Shown here one piece after another: positions 8,842 to 18,972 of a stretch of 64,000 nt of DNA (position 1 is the stretch's first letter; every line of letters starts with the position of its first letter). The notes beneath the pieces were generated by a model. The model searched no databases, was not told the DNA's origin, and saw only the letters and a program-made list of their open reading frames with translations. The translations under genes and the position numbers were made by a program. This DNA comes from Clostridium punense (lineage in GTDB: Bacteria > Bacillota > Clostridia > Clostridiales > Clostridiaceae): NCBI RefSeq assembly GCF_017874425.1, contig NZ_JAGGLL010000003.1:62001-126000 (forward strand), given 5' to 3'.

Positions 8842-10293
8842 TTATTTTGTAAGTTTTTCTATACCAATTCTAATTCTATTTAAAGTCTCTTCTTTACCAA
8901 GAATTTCAGCTATTTCGAAGGCGCCACCTGGTGTTGCAGCTTTTCCAGAGATGGCAGTTCTTATAGGCCAAAGCATTTGACCATTTTTAATTCCTAAAGT
9001 TTCAACTAGTTTCATCATCTCATCATGCAGAACTTCTGCTTTCCAATCACTAATTGTCTCTAATACTGGTAGTGCAGCTTTTAAGCTTTCTAGAGAGTTT
9101 TCTTCAGTTGTTTTCATCTTTTTATGAATATAAAGTTCAGTACTATACTCTGGAAGCTCATCAATAAAGTCTATTCTCTCAGGAATGTCCGTTAACACTT
9201 CAGCTCTGCTTTGTACTAAGTTACTGATTTTAAAAAAATCTGTATTTGGATTTTTAACTACAGTTTTAATATAAGGCTCAGCCATTTTAAAGAAAGCTTC
9301 GGGGCTTTGCTTTTTAATATATTCACTATTCATCCATTTTAGCTTTTGCATATCAAATACAGCTGGAGATTTATTGATTTTTCTATAATCAAAAATTTTA
9401 ACAAGGTCTTCTAAGGAAAACATTTCTTCATTAGTTCCTGGGTTCCAGCCAAGTAATGCTACAAAGTTTACTATGGTATCAATTAAGTAGCCTTGCTCAT
9501 AAAGGTCTTCAAAGGAAGAGTGACCACTTCTTTTACTTAACTTTTGGTGTTCCTCATTTGTTATAAGTGGACAATGAACATATACTGGTACTTCCCATCC
9601 AAAAGCTTCATATAATCTATTGTATTTAGGAGAAGAAGATAAGTATTCATTTCCTCTAACTACATGAGTTATGCCCATTAGATGGTCATCTACTACATTA
9701 GCAAAGTTATAAGTTGGAAGTCCATCTGATTTTATTAGTACCATATCATCTAACTCATTATTTGGCACAGAAATTGTTCCATAAATTTCATCTTCAAAAG
9801 TAGTGAAGCCTTCAGTAGGATTGTTTTGTCTTATTACATAAGGAAGTCCTGCTGCTAAGTTTTTCTCTACTTCCTCTTTTGAAAGGTGAGAACAATGTTT
9901 ATCATATCTAAAAGTTCCACCTTTTTCTTCAGTTTCTGCTCTTAAAGCATCTAATCTTTCTTTGTCACAGAAGCAGTAGTAAGCTTCTCCTTTAGATACT
10001 AATTCTTTAGCATACTCTAGATAAAGTCCTTTTCTTTCACTTTGAATATAAGGACCTACTGGGCCTCCTACATCTGGCCCTTCATCATGATGTAATCCTG
10101 TAAGGTTTAAAGTGTTATATATTATATCTATAGCACCTTCAACAAATCTTTCTTGATCCGTGTCTTCAATTCTTAATATAAAATCTCCATCTTTATGCTT
10201 AGCAATTAGATAAGCATAAAGAGCTGTTCTTAAATTTCCTACGTGCATTCTACCCGTTGGACTAGGTGCATATCTAGTTCTAACTTTATTCAT
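8842..10293 (-). CDS. gltX: Glutamyl-tRNA synthetase
   Basis: This class I aminoacyl-tRNA synthetase charges tRNA-Glu (and, in many Firmicutes, tRNA-Gln before amidation). The nucleotide-binding HIGH-type motif is in [17 protein letters not shown] near the N-terminus, and the KMSKS-type motif is KLSKR (in [15 protein letters not shown]). The 483-residue length is normal. I place the start at the ATG at 10293, not the GTG three codons upstream, because CAGGAG lies 8 bases before the ATG. It lies 56 bases downstream of the phosphofructokinase gene on the same strand and is probably co-transcribed with it. Confidence 0.95.
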   Translation of the reverse strand: MNKVRTRYAPSPTGRMHVGNLRTALYAYLIAKHKDGDFILRIEDTDQERFVEGAIDIIYNTLNLTGLHHDEGPDVGGPVGPYIQSERKGLYLEYAKELVSKGEAYYCFCDKERLDALRAETEEKGGTFRYDKHCSHLSKEEVEKNLAAGLPYVIRQNNPTEGFTTFEDEIYGTISVPNNELDDMVLIKSDGLPTYNFANVVDDHLMGITHVVRGNEYLSSSPKYNRLYEAFGWEVPVYVHCPLITNEEHQKLSKRSGHSSFEDLYEQGYLIDTIVNFVALLGWNPGTNEEMFSLEDLVKIFDYRKINKSPAVFDMQKLKWMNSEYIKKQSPEAFFKMAEPYIKTVVKNPNTDFFKISNLVQSRAEVLTDIPERIDFIDELPEYSTELYIHKKMKTTEENSLESLKAALPVLETISDWKAEVLHDEMMKLVETLGIKNGQMLWPIRTAISGKAATPGGAFEIAEILGKEETLNRIRIGIEKLTK

Positions 10294-10349
10294 TTTATTC
10301 ACTCCTGATTTTTCTATTTAATATTAATAGGTTATGCCTAAGAAGGTTA

Positions 10350-11580
10350 CTATTTTTTTCTTTCATTTAAGAAAACATACTTAGGTAATCCGTTTTCATA
10401 TTTAATTTTTGGCTCACCCATAATAAGTGGAAGAGTGTAATCATAAGCTTCTTTAGTTACATTGTTGCCCTCAGCATTTATCCACTCTTTAGGGAAGTAT
10501 TTTATGGTATTAGCAACCTTAGAAGTATGAACAGCAAAAGGTTCAGATTTATAAGGGTTATTTTGAATTCTTCTAATACCAATCATATTTCCACTTTCAC
10601 CTTCAATAGAATATTCTAAAGCAAAGGCACCGCTTTCATAAGCTTCATCAATATCAGTTTGTGAAGCAAAGTGCATTGCACAGCGTTGAAGAGTAGAAAG
10701 CTCTACAGCTCTTACCTTTTTACAAATACCATTTTCAGTGATTAAATTTTTAAGGTACACGCAAACTCCACCTAATTGTGCATGACCAAATTTATCATAT
10801 CCTGCGTTGGATTGCATTTCTCCAAGGAATACTCCTTCAGCGGTTCTTATTCCTTCAGAAACCACAATAACAAGTCTGTTCTTTTCTTTTAATTTATTCT
10901 CTACATCCTTTAAGAATTTATTAGTATCAAAAGGAATTTCAGGAAGGTAGATTAAGTCAACTGCAGGCTCTCCGTTTAAAGTTGCTATACAGGAACTTGC
11001 TGCAAGCCAACCAGTATCTCTTCCCATGGCTTCCATGATGAATATGTTTTTAGTTTCATAAACACTAGCATCTAAGCTGTTTTCTAATGCTATTGTTGCA
11101 ATAAACTTAGCTGCGCTTCCAAACCCAGGAGTATGATCCATTATTGGAAGATCATTATCTATAGTTTTTGGAACTCCTATAAACTTTATATCAATACTAT
11201 GTTCTTTAGCATAGTTACTTAATTTATGAACTGTATCCATAGAATCATTTCCACCTATGTAAAAGAAGGTTTTAATTTGGTTCTTTTCAAGAATTTCAAA
11301 TAACTTAATATATTCTTCTTTACTTTGTTCATAGGATTTTAACTTATATCTGCAAGAACCTAAGCCAGAAGATGGTGTGTATTTAAGACCATGTACTGAT
11401 TCTTTGTCTAATTCACAAAGGTTAATAATATTTTCTTTTAAAATTCCTTCTATGCCATTTAATCCAGCAAAAACTTTGTCGTAATATTTTAATTCCTCAT
11501 TTTTTTCGAATATACCTATTGCACTGGCATTAATAACAGAGGTAGGACCTCCGGATTGAGCTACTATACAATTTCTCATG
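10350..11580 (-). CDS. pfp: 6-phosphofructokinase family, predicted PPi-dependent
   Basis: The N-terminus (IVAQSGGPTSVINAS) and the substrate motifs PKTIDND and MGRDTGWLAA identify the phosphofructokinase family. Two positions that separate donors are readable. The GGDG motif of ATP enzymes is GGND here, giving Asp at the position equivalent to Gly104 of E. coli PfkA. The following motif is GVPKTIDND, with Lys equivalent to Gly124. Asp plus Lys is the signature of PPi-dependent enzymes (EC 2.7.1.90), which would save ATP in glycolysis. The ATG at 11580 is preferred to an upstream TTG because the ribosome site GGGAG lies between them. It is probably in one unit with gltX. Confidence 0.85.
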
Positions 11581-12030
11581 TTGTGTACTCCCTTCAAAAT
11601 TCATTACTTTTTACATTATAATATAAATCCTTCTTTGTAACAATTGTAACTATAAATATTATTATCCTATTTAGGTAAAAAATATATGATATAATAATAA
11701 TTTAAGAAGCTAATTATTTATAAAAGCTTTAACTATTCTTTATGTGAAGCAATGAGATATTTAAGAGCATTTTAAACTATAACAATATATTTATACCATT
11801 AATTTTATAGTCTAATTCGCCATGGCATTGATAATGGTAGATTAATAGGTATACTTTTCAATATTATATATTAGCAGTATAACAAGAGAAGTATATTGCC
11901 ATAGCTCAATTTATGCTGAGGAAAATTAATTTTAAGAAATAAGTGCGCTTAATTTTAAAACTTCTCATAGTAGAATTTGTTAAAGTAATTAATAAAATTC
12001 AACATTTAAACCTAAGGAGGAAAGAGTATT
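11581..12030. other. Intergenic region with divergent promoters and an imperfect inverted repeat
   Basis: This AT-rich region separates the divergent pfp and WG-repeat genes. TATAAT-like boxes occur around 11690-11700. Positions 11822-11859 and 11885-11902 form an imperfect inverted repeat (ATGGCA...TGCCAT outside, ATACTTTTC...GAGAAGTAT inside). I see no open frame and no RNA family that I recognise. Confidence 0.4.
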
Positions 12031-13023
12031 ATGAAATTATACCCTGTAGAAAAAGAAGATAAGTATGGATATGTAAATATAGATGGAGAAGTAGTTATTC
12101 CCTTTAAGTTTGACTTTGCAGATGAGTTTGAAAATAACATGGCCTTTGTTGAAGTTGAGGGATTATGTGGCTTTATTAATGAAGATGGCGAGTTTATTAT
12201 CAAGCCTAAGTATGATGATATAAACTATTTTAATGAAGGTATGGCAGTGGTAGAAATTCACCACAAGTACGGTTATATTAATGCTCAGGGAGAAGAAGTT
12301 ATAAATATAAAATATGAAGATGCTAAGGGCTTTACAAAGGGCTTAGCGGCAGTAAAGATTTTAGGTAAATATGGCTATATAAATTATAAAGGCGAAATGA
12401 TAATTAAACCTTCCTTTGATGAAGCTAGTGAGTTTAATGAAAATGGGTTAGCTCTTGTAAAAAAAGGCGAAAAATATGGTTACATTGATACTAATGGTAA
12501 TGTTGTTATTGATTTAATTTATGATTTCGCTAATGAGTTCATAGAAGATCTTGCAGCAGTAGCGATAGGAGAAGAGTATTACTTTATTGATACAAAGGGG
12601 CATAAAGTAATAGAAGGAGGCTTTGACTTTATAGGTAACTTTAGTGAAGGATTAGCACCAGTATCCATAGAGGACATTTGGGGATTTGTTAACAAAACTG
12701 GGGAACTTATCATTAAGCCTAAATATCACTGGGCAGATAATTTTAGTAATGGCTATGCAGTTATATCAATGGATGATAAGTATGGTTTTATAGATAAGAG
12801 TGGAAAGGTAGTTGTTGAACCTGAGTATGACAATGTATTTGATTTTAGTGAAGATTTATTTTCTATAGAAGTTAATGGATTATGGGGATACATTGATATT
12901 AATGGAAATAACATAATAGAACCTAAATTTGAGGAAGCTGAAAATTTTATAAATGGAATAGCTAAGGTTAAATATAGAGGAAAAGAAACATATACTAAGA
13001 AGGATGGAAATTTAATCTGCTAA
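12031..13023 (+). CDS. WG-repeat (KWG) protein
   Basis: Almost the whole 330-residue protein is a tandem array of about nine and a half repeats of 33-37 residues. Each carries a core like KYGYIDxxGxxVIxxxYDxAxxFxxGLAxV (for example KYGYVNIDG, KYGYINAQG, KYGFIDKSG, LWGYIDING). These are WG/KWG repeats, which probably fold as a beta-propeller or solenoid and usually mediate binding. There is no signal peptide or membrane segment, so it should be cytoplasmic. The start has a strong AAGGAGG site. It stands alone between noncoding regions, and its ligand is unknown. Confidence 0.85.
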   Translation: MKLYPVEKEDKYGYVNIDGEVVIPFKFDFADEFENNMAFVEVEGLCGFINEDGEFIIKPKYDDINYFNEGMAVVEIHHKYGYINAQGEEVINIKYEDAKGFTKGLAAVKILGKYGYINYKGEMIIKPSFDEASEFNENGLALVKKGEKYGYIDTNGNVVIDLIYDFANEFIEDLAAVAIGEEYYFIDTKGHKVIEGGFDFIGNFSEGLAPVSIEDIWGFVNKTGELIIKPKYHWADNFSNGYAVISMDDKYGFIDKSGKVVVEPEYDNVFDFSEDLFSIEVNGLWGYIDINGNNIIEPKFEEAENFINGIAKVKYRGKETYTKKDGNLIC

Positions 13024-13400
13024 TCTAAAATCTTATTTATAGTGAAATAAAGTACTGCATTAGTAGAGCTAATTTTACTTTGCATTTTCTTTAATATAAG
13101 TTGCTTCAAATTTTCTTATAATGAAGAGGTAATTTTGAAATTTATATATTTAGTTAATTAATGAATTTATGAGATTATAAATCATAGTATCAAATATAAC
13201 TAATTTTTAGCAGTTGAATATTTATAGAGTAATTACTTGTTTAAATTAGTTGTTTTAACTAAATGATTATGATATTAAAACTAACTAATGCAAAAATATA
13301 TAACAAAAGCCACAGTATAAATAATTATATTAAACAATTATTGTGGTTTAATGAATATATGGTTTTAATTGGAAATAAAAGATTGGATAGGGGGATAAAA
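13024..13400. other. Intergenic region upstream of dipeptidase
   Basis: About 380 bases, AT rich. An ATG at 13263 is in frame with the dipeptidase, but the extra 46 residues would be poor in family features and have no ribosome site, so I treat it as untranslated. I see no RNA structure. Confidence 0.4.
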
Positions 13401-14345
13401 ATGAGAGTAATTGACTTGCACTGCGATACTGTAATGAAGTTAATGCAAGGAAGGGAAAAGGTTAATTTAAGAAAAAATGACTTTTCAGTGGACTTGGAAA
13501 GACTTAAAAAATCTAATTCTATGGCACAATTCTTTGCACTTTTTATTGAAAAACAGTACGTTGATAATGCTTTTGAGTTTTGTATGGACATGGCGGATAG
13601 GATTCACGAGGAAATCAAAAACAATAATGAAATTATAAAACTAGCTACAAACTATGAGGAGCTGATAAAAAATAATGAAGAAGGAAAAATTTCAGCGTTC
13701 TTAACCATAGAAGAGGGTGGGGCTTTAAAAGGAAAGCTATCTAACTTGAGAAACTTTTATAAACTAGGAGTTAGACTTATAACCTTAACTTGGAACTATG
13801 AAAATGAAATTGGATATCCAAATAAAAATATAGATTTTATAAATAAAGGACTAAAGGACTTTGGCTTAGAAGTAGTTGAAGAAATGAATAATTTAGGTAT
13901 GGTTATTGATGTATCTCACCTATCTGATGGAGGTTTTTATGATGTAGCTAAGCATTCTAAAGATCCTTTTGTAGCTTCTCATTCAAATGCCAGAGAAATT
14001 TGTGGTCATAGAAGAAACCTAACCGATGAGATGATTAAAATTCTAAGTAACAAAGGTGGAGTTACAGGTATTAATTTCGAAAGAAGTTTTTTAAATAATG
14101 AAGAAAGAAGTAATATTGAAGATATGCTAAGACATATAAATCACATTTATGATATAGGTGGTATTGATGTCATTGCTTTAGGTACAGATTTAGACGGCAT
14201 AAATTCTAAGGGCATTGAAATAGACAACATTGGGGATATTCACAAATTATCTAATGCCTTACTAAAAGATGGATTTACTGAGGACGAAGTTGAAAAGATT
14301 TTTTATAAAAATGCTATGAGATTAATAAAAGATGTAATGAAATAA
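13401..14345 (+). CDS. Membrane dipeptidase family (peptidase M19)
   Basis: A zinc dipeptidase of the renal-dipeptidase/amidohydrolase type that would cleave short peptides, possibly including D-residues. DLHCDT near the start gives the HxD metal pair. TIEEGG, IDVSHLSD, ASHSNAR and LGTDLDG follow in the order typical of M19. The chosen ATG at 13401 has GGGGGA upstream and gives 314 residues, the normal family size. There is no signal peptide, so it is probably cytoplasmic, as with other bacterial M19 enzymes. It is a single-gene unit ending in a hairpin terminator. Confidence 0.88.
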   Translation: MRVIDLHCDTVMKLMQGREKVNLRKNDFSVDLERLKKSNSMAQFFALFIEKQYVDNAFEFCMDMADRIHEEIKNNNEIIKLATNYEELIKNNEEGKISAFLTIEEGGALKGKLSNLRNFYKLGVRLITLTWNYENEIGYPNKNIDFINKGLKDFGLEVVEEMNNLGMVIDVSHLSDGGFYDVAKHSKDPFVASHSNAREICGHRRNLTDEMIKILSNKGGVTGINFERSFLNNEERSNIEDMLRHINHIYDIGGIDVIALGTDLDGINSKGIEIDNIGDIHKLSNALLKDGFTEDEVEKIFYKNAMRLIKDVMK

Positions 14346-14380
14346 GTATATGTATACTATCTAATAAGTATAATAATAAG

Positions 14381-14410
14381 AAAGCAAAGATATTTAAGCT
14401 TTGCTTTTTT
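14381..14410 (+). terminator. Rho-independent terminator after the dipeptidase gene
   Basis: AAAGCAAAG (14381-14389) pairs with CTTTGCTTT (14399-14407) and runs into a T tract. Confidence 0.75.
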
Positions 14411-14607
14411 ATAATATATAAGAGAATAATGTAATTTATAGAAATCAGAGAGTGTTAAAGAAACTAAGAAAGTTCATTTATTAAAAAATGTTTACTTAGC
14501 TTCTTATAAATTTAATATAATTTCATAATTTTACAACTATTCTACTTATTTTTCTGGTAGAATATAATTAAAGATAATATTTCCTGCACTAAAAAAGGAG
14601 AGATAGT

Positions 14608-16899
14608 ATGAAGTATCCTAAAATCGTATACAAACCATCACAAAATGCCATTGAACTAAAAAAAGTAGATATCGAAGGAAATGTTTGCGGTGAGTTTGTT
14701 GAGTTTACAATTAATCACGTGTATGAGAATAAAGGCAAGGGGGATGTGGAAGCAGTTTATAACTTTCCAATTCCAGAAACTGCTGTATTATCAGGGTTTG
14801 AAGCTAATATTGGTGGCAGAACCATTAAAGGCAAGGTAGAAGGAAAAGATGAAATTGACAAAATTTATAATAATGTAGCTGAGCAAGGCACTAGTAATTT
14901 TTTACTTGAAGAATTCAACGAAAATAACTTTAGAATTTCTATTGGAAAGATTCTATCAGGTGAGACCATAAATATTAAAATTTCCTATATTGAGGATTTA
15001 ATTTATGACAATAACAGACTTAAGCTCACTATACCTAAAGTTATTCCACCTGTTAAGGCCTATTCTAACAACAAGAAACCTATTGCGATAATTAAAAATA
15101 ACCATAATTATAGGTTAAATTTAAACTTACTTGTGGAGTCCTTTGAAGAAATAAAAATTTCTTGTCCTACTCACGAAATAGCTGTTGAAGGCGGAGAAAA
15201 TAATCTATATAAAGTGACTCTAGAAAATGAAGAACAAAAATTAACTGAGGATATGGTAATTTATCTTGAAGAACAAGAACTTCAAGAAACTACAGGAATG
15301 GTTTATGAGAATTACAGAGAGAAGAATGGAATTTTATATTTAAGATTCATTCCAGATATTCAAGATATTAATAATATAAACTATGGTAATTATATTTTCT
15401 TAGTTGATATTTCTGAGTCTATGAAGGGCGACAAAATTAAAGAGGCTAAAAGAGCTCTTCAACTATGCTTAAGAAACTTAACTGAACATGACACCTTTAA
15501 TATTGTAGCTATGGGTGATAAATTACACTACTTCTCAACTGAAAGAAGAGTAATCTTTAGCGAAGAAAGTTTAAAGAATGCTTCAGAGTGGATTGATAGT
15601 TTGCAATGTGAAGAAGATGCTGTAATCTTTGAAGGGATTAAATATGCTTTTGAAAGGGAGCATGAAGGTGAAGAAAACACTATTTTACTATTCACTGATG
15701 ACATAGTAGATGATGAAAAAGAAATCCTAGATTATGTAGATGAGATTTGCATGGAAAGCAGAATATTCCCCTTTGGAATTGATGCTTCAGTTAATACTTA
15801 TTTTATTAATAAACTTGCGAGAATTACTTATGGTAAAGCTGAGTTTATCAATGGGAAAAGAAGAATTGAAAATTCTGTTTTAAAGCAATTTAATAGAATA
15901 AGAGGACTACAAATAACAGATATAGAAATCGATTGGGGTAACATGAAGGTAGAAAAAACCTACCCAAGAACTATAGAGTATATGTATGATGAGGAACCTT
16001 TTTCTATCTTTGCAAAAGTAGAAGGACCTCTTGAGGGCGTAGTGACTTTAAGAGGTAAAGTTAGAAATAGAAGGGTTCAAAGAAGAATAAGCCTAACAAA
16101 TTTAGATTTAGAAGTTAATGCAAACTTAATAGAGAAGGTTTGGTATAAAAAGAGATTGGAGTCTTTAGAAAATAGAATTGTATATGAGCGCGGCGAAGTT
16201 TTTAACTCAATGAAAAATAAGATTATAGAACTATCAACTAAAGTTGGAGTAATAAGTAGTGAAACCTCATTTATTCTCTTAGAAGAACTTTATGAACCAG
16301 TATTAGGTATTGCTATAAGAAAGTTTTTGCCTGTGAAGGTTCAAGATGTAGAGGATGAAACTACTTCAACAACGCCAAGCCTATATTACAACCATTCCTT
16401 AAATGGAGTTTCTTTCAATGAGGAAATATTAAGCTTAGATTTGAGAGAAGAGCTTTTAAGAATTTTAGCTACTCAACAATTAGCTAGTGGAGCCTTTGCT
16501 AATTCTTATGAAGAAGAAAAATACGCTAAATTTATGTCTACTTTAAAAGGTATTCTTGCCTTTACTCTAGGAAAAGAGGACATAACTATTTATAAAAATC
16601 TCCTCGATAAGGCATTAAATTATGTTATTGATAATTCTGAAGAGGAAATTAGTAATGAAGAAGCTATACTTCCCTTTGTATACTTAACTTTAAAAACTGC
16701 GCTGAATAAAGGTATAATAAAATCTGAGGTGCGTGAAGTCTTTGCATACAAATGTAAGGATCTTGAAGATGTTTTAGAGAATAGAGGTATTGATGTATCA
16801 AAAATAGAAGAAGAGTTTATAAACTTTATTACAAATAATTCTGAAGGTCAAGATACCTTAAATACTTTAATTGATAAAACTATATTAAAAACTAAATAA
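14608..16899 (+). CDS. VIT domain plus von Willebrand A domain protein
   Basis: Residues about 1-130 match the VIT (vault/inter-alpha-trypsin) domain: paired strands, then YNFPIPETAVLSGFEANIGGRTIKG and ILSGETINIKISY. A VWA domain follows at about 260-425 with the metal motif DISES (D267, S269, S271). The C-terminal 330 residues are helical, Glu rich and unassigned. No signal peptide or transmembrane helix is visible, so the 763-residue protein is probably cytoplasmic. The VIT-VWA architecture is widespread in bacteria but its role is unknown. It has an AAAGGAGAG site and its own terminator; the neighbours give no functional clue. Confidence 0.85.
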   Translation: MKYPKIVYKPSQNAIELKKVDIEGNVCGEFVEFTINHVYENKGKGDVEAVYNFPIPETAVLSGFEANIGGRTIKGKVEGKDEIDKIYNNVAEQGTSNFLLEEFNENNFRISIGKILSGETINIKISYIEDLIYDNNRLKLTIPKVIPPVKAYSNNKKPIAIIKNNHNYRLNLNLLVESFEEIKISCPTHEIAVEGGENNLYKVTLENEEQKLTEDMVIYLEEQELQETTGMVYENYREKNGILYLRFIPDIQDINNINYGNYIFLVDISESMKGDKIKEAKRALQLCLRNLTEHDTFNIVAMGDKLHYFSTERRVIFSEESLKNASEWIDSLQCEEDAVIFEGIKYAFEREHEGEENTILLFTDDIVDDEKEILDYVDEICMESRIFPFGIDASVNTYFINKLARITYGKAEFINGKRRIENSVLKQFNRIRGLQITDIEIDWGNMKVEKTYPRTIEYMYDEEPFSIFAKVEGPLEGVVTLRGKVRNRRVQRRISLTNLDLEVNANLIEKVWYKKRLESLENRIVYERGEVFNSMKNKIIELSTKVGVISSETSFILLEELYEPVLGIAIRKFLPVKVQDVEDETTSTTPSLYYNHSLNGVSFNEEILSLDLREELLRILATQQLASGAFANSYEEEKYAKFMSTLKGILAFTLGKEDITIYKNLLDKALNYVIDNSEEEISNEEAILPFVYLTLKTALNKGIIKSEVREVFAYKCKDLEDVLENRGIDVSKIEEEFINFITNNSEGQDTLNTLIDKTILKTK

Positions 16900-16924
16900 T
16901 TTCTTTGAGCAATAGCTCTAGGAT

Positions 16925-16984
16925 AAAAGCATCCCAATTTTTAAGCTGTGTGAAAGTTATAAGTAAAAATTGCGGGTGCTTTTG
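16925..16984 (+). terminator. Terminator hairpin after the VIT-VWA gene
   Basis: A long imperfect stem of about 19 pairs (16925-16943 with 16964-16983) with G-U pairs; the right arm ends in GCTTTTG. Confidence 0.7.
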
Positions 16985-17097
16985 TTTATTATATTAAGCA
17001 TATATGGTACATTAATTAGAGATATATAGTATGCAAATGAATTTTCATGAAATATAAGCTATAATGTTAAAGAAGTAAGATGCAAGGGTGATTACTT

Positions 17098-17850
17098 ATG
17101 ATTAAATGGGAAGTGAAATCAGAGAGTTATATTTTAAATGCTAGAAACCACATAAAGAGTGAATTTCTAAAGCTATTAGAAATTAATAATCACAGCTTTA
17201 CAGCAAATGCTTTAGAAGGAAAAAGTATTTTGTTAAGTAATAGTTTTATAAAAAAACTATTTTATTTATATGATGATAACTTTTTAAAGGGACAGTTAGA
17301 AAAATTTATTGGAGATAAAATGAAGTTTTCTCTTTCTAAAAGGATGACCTCTTCTGGTGGCAAATCAATTTTCAGCAAATCAGTTCAAGGTTATAGCTAT
17401 GAAATCAGAATAAGTTTACCAGTTTTAAATAATTTTTATTTAACTAATAGTGAAAAAAGAGTATCAGGGTTAGTCGTACTTGATCATATTGAGGCTTTAA
17501 TGATTATAATGGAACATGAGATATGCCATGTTATTGAGTTTTATAATTATGGGCAATCAAATTGTAAGGCTTATAGGTTTAAGAAAATCAGCATAGAAAT
17601 ATTTAATCATAAGGGGGTTTATCATGAAATTCCCTCAGAAAAAAGTTTAAATAAAAAAAATAAAAGTACCAATATATCTGTTGGAGATAAAGTTAAGTTT
17701 ACTTTTAAGGACAAAATTTATGAAGGATTTGTGTCTAATATAACTAAAAGAGCAACAGTAATGGTATTAGATAGCAAAGGACAGTATAAGGATAAAGAAG
17801 GAAATAGGTATGGTAAATGGTATGTTCCTTTAAGTAACTTACATAAATAA
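17098..17850 (+). CDS. SprT-like putative zinc metallopeptidase
   Basis: The central motif MEHEICHVIEF is an HExxH zinc-binding helix preceded by a hydrophobic stretch, as in SprT-like proteins. A further possible ligand or acid residue in the following region (about 155-180) is not obvious. The last 65 residues (GDKVKFTFKDKIYEGFVSNITKRATVMVLD) look like a small beta-barrel of the SH3/KOW type with basic residues that could bind nucleic acid. It is 250 residues, with no signal peptide. Eleven bases after its stop the ppaX-like gene begins, so the two are co-transcribed. Activity is unproven. Confidence 0.6.
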   Translation: MIKWEVKSESYILNARNHIKSEFLKLLEINNHSFTANALEGKSILLSNSFIKKLFYLYDDNFLKGQLEKFIGDKMKFSLSKRMTSSGGKSIFSKSVQGYSYEIRISLPVLNNFYLTNSEKRVSGLVVLDHIEALMIIMEHEICHVIEFYNYGQSNCKAYRFKKISIEIFNHKGVYHEIPSEKSLNKKNKSTNISVGDKVKFTFKDKIYEGFVSNITKRATVMVLDSKGQYKDKEGNRYGKWYVPLSNLHK

Positions 17851-17864
17851 AGGAGTAGATTTTG

Positions 17865-18494
17865 ATGATAAAAGGAATTTTTTTTGATTTAGATGGAACA
17901 CTAATAAACACTAATAAGCTAATAGTTAGCTCTTTTCAATATGTGTTTAAAGAGAATTTAAATTTAATGGTAGAAGAACAGGAAATAGTTCAATATTTTG
18001 GGGAGCCTTTATCTTATACTATGGCTAAATACACAAAGGATAGGGTAGAAGAATTAGTTCAAAAGTATGTGGAGTATTCTCTTTCTATCCATGATGAATA
18101 TACAGAAGGGTTTGAGGGGGTTGAGGAAGGTTTAAGCTATCTTAAAGAAAAGGGCTATAAATTAGCAATAGTAACTTCAAAAAGAAGAAGCACGGCTTTA
18201 AGAGGGCTAAGATTATTTGACTTAGAAAAATACTTTGATGTGATTATATCTCCAGAAGACACAGAGAAGCACAAACCTTGCGGGGAGCCAGTTTTAAAAG
18301 CTTGTGAAGTGCTAGATTTGTCACCTGAAGAAGTTTTAATGGTAGGAGACAGTCACAATGACATATTATGTGGGAGAAATGCTGGGACAAAAACTTGCCT
18401 TGTTAAGTATACAGCACTACCTTTAGAAAAGCTTTTAGAGCATAAGCCAGATTATGTTATAGAATCCATTGAAGATATTGGGAATATAATATAA
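17865..18494 (+). CDS. ppaX: HAD-family phosphatase, PpaX-like pyrophosphatase
   Basis: Haloacid dehalogenase hydrolase with motif I FFDLDGTL at the N-terminus, motif II VTSK, a conserved Lys in HKPCGEPV, and motif IV VGDSHNDILCGRNAG. The cap domain is of the small helical type. Length (209 residues) and the sequence FDLDGTLINTN fit PpaX, which in Firmicutes hydrolyses PPi released from HPr-Ser-P dephosphorylation. Phosphoglycolate phosphatase is the main alternative. The ATG at 17865 has AGGAG well placed; a TTG one codon earlier is less likely. Confidence 0.75.
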   Translation: MIKGIFFDLDGTLINTNKLIVSSFQYVFKENLNLMVEEQEIVQYFGEPLSYTMAKYTKDRVEELVQKYVEYSLSIHDEYTEGFEGVEEGLSYLKEKGYKLAIVTSKRRSTALRGLRLFDLEKYFDVIISPEDTEKHKPCGEPVLKACEVLDLSPEEVLMVGDSHNDILCGRNAGTKTCLVKYTALPLEKLLEHKPDYVIESIEDIGNII

Positions 18495-18496
18495 AA

Positions 18497-18519
18497 AGAC
18501 AGGCATTGCGCGCCTGTCT
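18497..18519 (+). terminator. GC-rich hairpin after ppaX
   Basis: AGACAGGC (18497-18504) pairs with GCCTGTCT (18512-18519), overlapping the right end of the gene region. No U run follows, so terminator strength is uncertain. Confidence 0.5.
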
Positions 18520-18972
18520 ATACCCTAGGGATTTAGTGAGAACTTAAAATAATCTACGTTTTATAGTGTATATATAATAGTTTTATGGAAATAAATTTAT
18601 TATATTTTGACTATTATTTATTAAATAGAGTAGTGGAGGAACATTATCCATTATTCATAGGATAATATTCTATAGTTACACCTATGTAATTATAGAATTC
18701 TATTTAAAAATATCTCAATTATTTTAGGTTCTCTTCCTATTCATAGAGTTTCCTAATATAAAATAAATATTATTAAAATTTTGTAAACTTAATGATGGAT
18801 CTATGAATCTCATGGTTTTATTAATGAACTATAAAGTAAGTGCTAGTCATGATATTTAAATTACATAACTTGATAACTTTAAGGAAAGGGTTTATATTAA
18901 AAATTATTTTCCACAAAACTTCTTAATGGACTCTTAAATTTTTATATTAAGAAAAGAAACTCTTAATTTAGT
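18520..18972. other. Intergenic region between convergent genes
   Basis: About 450 bases of AT-rich DNA between ppaX and the convergent threonine aldolase gene. No open frame, RNA or repeat was recognised. Confidence 0.4.
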
